From the NCBI GenBank assembly GCA_009885425.1, contig VFKS01000227.1, forward strand, positions 1 to 8,700: a stretch of DNA of 8,700 nt, in the 5' to 3' direction. The first letter of the stretch is position 1. Every line of letters starts with the position of its first letter. Shown in pieces: positions 6,508 through 8,700 of the stretch. Made by a program: the position numbers and the translations under genes. The DNA comes from Novosphingobium sp. Lineage in GTDB: Bacteria > Pseudomonadota > Alphaproteobacteria > Sphingomonadales > Sphingomonadaceae. Under the pieces are notes generated by a model that was not told the DNA's origin, did not search any database, and saw only the letters and a list, made by a program, of their open reading frames with translations.

Positions 6508-6531
6508 GGGAGGCTCCGATCAAAAAACAGA

Positions 6532-6585
6532 GGCGATTGCGGAATTTGTCTTGCCAGCCTGCGGGGAAAGCGCTTCGGAATCGCC
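6532..6585 (+). promoter_or_regulatory. Inverted repeat overlapping the mrp ribosome binding site
   Basis: GGCGATTgCG (6532-6541) and CGgAATCGCC (6576-6585) are complementary at 9 of 10 positions, with 34 nt between them. The right arm covers the GGAA (6577-6580) that serves as the mrp Shine-Dalgarno, 7 nt before ATG 6588. If the mrp transcript starts upstream of 6532, folding would hide this site. The transcription start is unknown, so the role is speculative. Confidence 0.3.
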
Positions 6586-6587
6586 GG

Positions 6588-7562
6588 ATGAACACACCAG
6601 CCGCCGATCCCGAACAGCTTCGCTCCGTCCTGCCCCAGTTGGCACTGGTCCGGCTCCAGTCGCTTCGGTTGAACGAGGGCATCGCGATAGTCGTGCTCGA
6701 TGCTAGCGGATTTGACGCGATCGAGCGCGACCAGCTGGAAGCAGAGGTGCGCCAAGCGCTGAGCGGCCAGCCCGGCGTGGCCGAAGTGCGGGTCGCGCTG
6801 ATGGCGGACAAGCCGCGGTTGCGGATCATCGCGGTCGGATCGGGCAAGGGCGGGGTCGGCAAAAGCACCGTTTCGACCAATCTCGCGGTGGCCTTGGCGC
6901 GGATGGGCCGCAAGGTCGGGCTGGTCGATGCCGACATCTATGGCCCGTCACAGCCGCTTTTGCTCGGCAATGAGGGAATTAAGCCGCAAGCGCGCGGTAA
7001 CAAGCTGATTCCGGTGCCCAGCCGCTGGGGTGTTCCGGTTCTGTCGATGGGCCAGATGATCGAGCCGGGCAAGGCGATTGCCTGGCGCGGGCCGATGGTC
7101 GGTAAGGCTCTGGGCCAATTGATCGAGGCCGAGTGGGGCGATGTGGAAGTGCTGATCGTCGATCTTCCGCCCGGCACCGGCGATGTCCAGTTAAACATGC
7201 TGCAACGCCACAAGCCTAGCGGTGCGGTGATCGTTTCGACCCCGCAGGATCTGGCCCTGATCGACGCGCGCCGCGCGATCCAGCTGTTCGAGGTTGGTCA
7301 GGTGCCGCTGATCGGGATGGTTGAAAACATGGCCGGGTACGCCTGCCCGCATTGCGGCGAGGTCAGCGATCCATTCGGCAGCGGCGGCGCAGAAGCGGCT
7401 GCGGGCGAGCTGGGCATGGCCTTTCTCGGCCGGATCCCGCTGCAACTGGCGATCCGAGAGGCAAGCGATGCGGGAACCCCGCCCGCAGCTGGCGATGGCC
7501 CGGCGGCAGAGGCTTTTGCGGCTATTGCCAAACGTGTGGCAACTTGGCTCGACAACCAGTGA
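6588..7562 (+). CDS. mrp: Mrp/ApbC family iron-sulfur cluster carrier ATPase
   Basis: A cytoplasmic P-loop ATPase of the Mrp/NBP35 family that binds a [4Fe-4S] cluster as a dimer and hands it to target enzymes. The 324-aa protein has the deviant Walker A GSGKGGVGKST (84-94) with the signature Lys87, the VDADIYGPSQP switch (113-123), VDLPPGTGD (191-199), and the bridging CPHC (Cys253, Cys256) that holds the cluster. The N-terminal domain (1-75) has the size and predicted topology of a MIP18/DUF59 domain, but its usual DPE...DIV...G and CP motifs are not visible. ATG 6588 with GGAA 7 nt upstream is preferred; a TTG at 6537 would add 17 residues but has no SD. It diverges from hflK, and is followed 50 nt later by a molybdoenzyme gene that may be cotranscribed. 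Confidence 0.96.
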   Translation: MNTPAADPEQLRSVLPQLALVRLQSLRLNEGIAIVVLDASGFDAIERDQLEAEVRQALSGQPGVAEVRVALMADKPRLRIIAVGSGKGGVGKSTVSTNLAVALARMGRKVGLVDADIYGPSQPLLLGNEGIKPQARGNKLIPVPSRWGVPVLSMGQMIEPGKAIAWRGPMVGKALGQLIEAEWGDVEVLIVDLPPGTGDVQLNMLQRHKPSGAVIVSTPQDLALIDARRAIQLFEVGQVPLIGMVENMAGYACPHCGEVSDPFGSGGAEAAAGELGMAFLGRIPLQLAIREASDAGTPPAAGDGPAAEAFAAIAKRVATWLDNQ

Positions 7563-7568
7563 CTTACC

Positions 7569-7595
7569 CGCAGCTCCCGGTCTAAGGTAGCTGCG
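7569..7595 (+). other. Hairpin between mrp and the molybdoenzyme gene
   Basis: CGCAGCT (7569-7575) pairs perfectly with AGCTGCG (7589-7595); two further C-G pairs form inside after one mismatch. It starts 7 nt after the mrp stop codon. No T-run follows (next bases AAGGGCAGGGG), so it is not a clear terminator. It could slow polymerase or stabilise the 3' end of mrp mRNA. Confidence 0.4.
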
Positions 7596-7612
7596 AAGGG
7601 CAGGGGCAACCC

Positions 7613-8700
7613 ATGAAATTTTCGCGGCGCGGAGTGCTGATCGGGGCAGGAGTGACCGGCGGGCTGATCGCCGCCTGGGCACTTAGCCCGCGCAGTTTTG
7701 CCCCGCCGTTGGCTGTCGGCGCAGGCGAATTTGCCTTCGATGCCTGGCTCAAGATCGGCAAGGACGGGGTGGTCAGCGTGGCCGTGCCGGACCTTGAGAT
7801 GGGCCAGGGAATTACCACGCTGATCCCGCAGATCGTCGCCTATGAACTGGGCGCAGATTGGCGCCAGGTGGCGGTGGAGCCGGCTCCGATCAGCGGTGCC
7901 TATGGCAATGTGCCCTTGGCTGCGCAATGGGCGCCGCTGTGGTTGCCGCTAGGTTCATCGCTGGCGGGCAGCCCCGACAGCCTGCTCGCCCGCCGTTTTG
8001 CTGAGGGTGACGCCTTCATGGTCACCGCCGAGGGCACATCGCTGGTTGCACACGAAAGTGCCGCCCGGATCGCCGCCGCCAGCGCTCGCGCGATGCTCGC
8101 GATGGCGGCGGCCGATCGCTGGGACGTGGCCTGGGAGGAGTGCGATGCGCAGGACGGGTTCATCGTCCACAACAACCGGCGGCTGGCCTTTGCCGATCTG
8201 GTTGAGGACGCCGCGCGCTATGATCCGCCCAGCCCGGCGGCGGTGCGCTCGGTCCCGCCGCAGGAACGCGCGTCTGAATTTCCGGCCGGAGCGCCGCTGC
8301 GCTTCCCTCGGCTTGATCTGCCGAGCAAGGTTGATGGCTCCTATTCGTTCGCGGGCGATGTCCGCTTGCCCGACATGGTCTATGCAGCGATCCGCCATTC
8401 CCCGATCGGCGATTGCACTTTGGGAAGCTTCAATGCCGATGGCGCTAAGGCCGTGCCAGGGCTGATCCGGCTGGTTGAAAACAGGGCCTGGCTCGCCGCC
8501 ATCGCCAGCGATTGGTGGGCCGCAGAACGCGCGCTGACTATCGCCGCACCCAAATTCCGCCCCGGCAATCTGGCCGACAGCGCCAAGATCGACGAACTGC
8601 TCGAAGCCGCACTGCGCACGGGCAAGGCCAGCCGGATTGCCGAAGTGGGCGATCCCGATGCATGGCTGAGCGAGAAGTTTGAGCACGTTTCGCGCTACAC
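7613..8700 (+). CDS. Xanthine dehydrogenase/IorB family molybdopterin-binding subunit, N-terminal part
   Basis: Molybdenum cofactor-binding large subunit of a molybdenum hydroxylase, nearest in style to isoquinoline 1-oxidoreductase beta (IorB) or periplasmic aldehyde dehydrogenase. The 362 visible codons run off the window edge; relatives are about 700-750 aa. The N-terminus MKFSRRGVLIGAGVTGGL is a twin-arginine (Tat) type leader, predicting export of the folded enzyme. Family blocks are DAWLKIGKDGVVSV then DLEMGQGITTL (60-70) with AYELGADWRQV, the TAEGTS segment (138-143) with an Ala-rich helix, and RLDLPSKVDGSYSFAGDVRLPDMVYAAIRHSPIG (split at residues 233-266), the classic start of the substrate domain. 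The catalytic Glu and most molybdopterin contacts lie in the missing half. ATG 7613 follows AGGGG (7602-7606) at 6 nt. The [2Fe-2S] partner gene is not in the window. The substrate cannot be predicted. Confidence 0.9.
   Translation, partial: MKFSRRGVLIGAGVTGGLIAAWALSPRSFAPPLAVGAGEFAFDAWLKIGKDGVVSVAVPDLEMGQGITTLIPQIVAYELGADWRQVAVEPAPISGAYGNVPLAAQWAPLWLPLGSSLAGSPDSLLARRFAEGDAFMVTAEGTSLVAHESAARIAAASARAMLAMAAADRWDVAWEECDAQDGFIVHNNRRLAFADLVEDAARYDPPSPAAVRSVPPQERASEFPAGAPLRFPRLDLPSKVDGSYSFAGDVRLPDMVYAAIRHSPIGDCTLGSFNADGAKAVPGLIRLVENRAWLAAIASDWWAAERALTIAAPKFRPGNLADSAKIDELLEAALRTGKASRIAEVGDPDAWLSEKFEHVSRY

Noticed and set aside
6537..6587. TTG start adding 17 residues to Mrp
   Set aside because: There is no SD before it, and ATG 6588 has GGAA at good spacing.
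6495..6755. An 87-codon upstream extension of the hflK reading frame to 6755
   Set aside because: It runs antisense into the well-supported mrp gene, shows no HflK-like sequence, and MSETDGPK at 6494 is a natural N-terminus.
7955..8686. 243-codon open frame on the minus strand at the right edge
   Set aside because: It is antisense to the molybdopterin-binding subunit, whose family motifs are in the plus-strand frame running from 7613 to the window end.

Overview
The window reads as a stretch of alphaproteobacterial chromosome, most likely from the Sphingomonadales (Erythrobacteraceae or Sphingomonadaceae type). The reasons are its high GC content, dense short-spaced genes, the hflK-hflC-degP order, the style of the proteins (Pro/Ala-rich tails, a short class A penicillin-binding protein with a GSAWK active-site motif) and an IorB-type molybdoenzyme subunit. 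This placement is an inference from gene content; I see no rRNA or other taxonomic marker.

Layout, left to right. (1) 1-125 (+): the last 40 codons of an NfeD-family membrane protein. (2) 132-250: a structured palindromic element made of two inverted half-units. Each half carries its own small hairpin, and together they form a hairpin with about 34-nt arms. It lies between two convergent genes. (3) 260-673 (-): a small single-pass membrane protein of unknown function. (4) 674-894: a 221-nt leader region holding two possible mini-ORFs. (5) 895-2979 (+): a bifunctional class A penicillin-binding protein (PBP1A family). (6) 2983-6494 (-): the operon hflK-hflC-degP, read right to left. hflK and hflC are one base apart, and a 76-nt gap with two stem-loops precedes degP. 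The operon's last stop codon lies three bases from the PBP stop. (7) 6495-6587: the divergent promoter region. (8) 6588-7562 (+): mrp/apbC, an Fe-S cluster carrier ATPase. (9) 7613-8700 (+): the first 362 codons of a Tat-exported molybdopterin-binding subunit of the xanthine dehydrogenase/IorB family, cut by the window edge.

Taken together, the middle is an envelope-maintenance block. HflK/HflC form the SPFH cage known to control the FtsH membrane protease, DegP is a periplasmic protease/chaperone, the PBP builds peptidoglycan, and NfeD is usually partnered with another SPFH protein. The right end changes theme to metal cofactors: an Fe-S carrier directly followed by a molybdenum hydroxylase subunit whose family normally works with a [2Fe-2S] partner. 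No tRNA, rRNA, CRISPR array, transposase or phage gene is visible. The most unusual items are the REPIN-like palindrome at 132-250 and the matched shortening of the HflK and HflC coiled coils.
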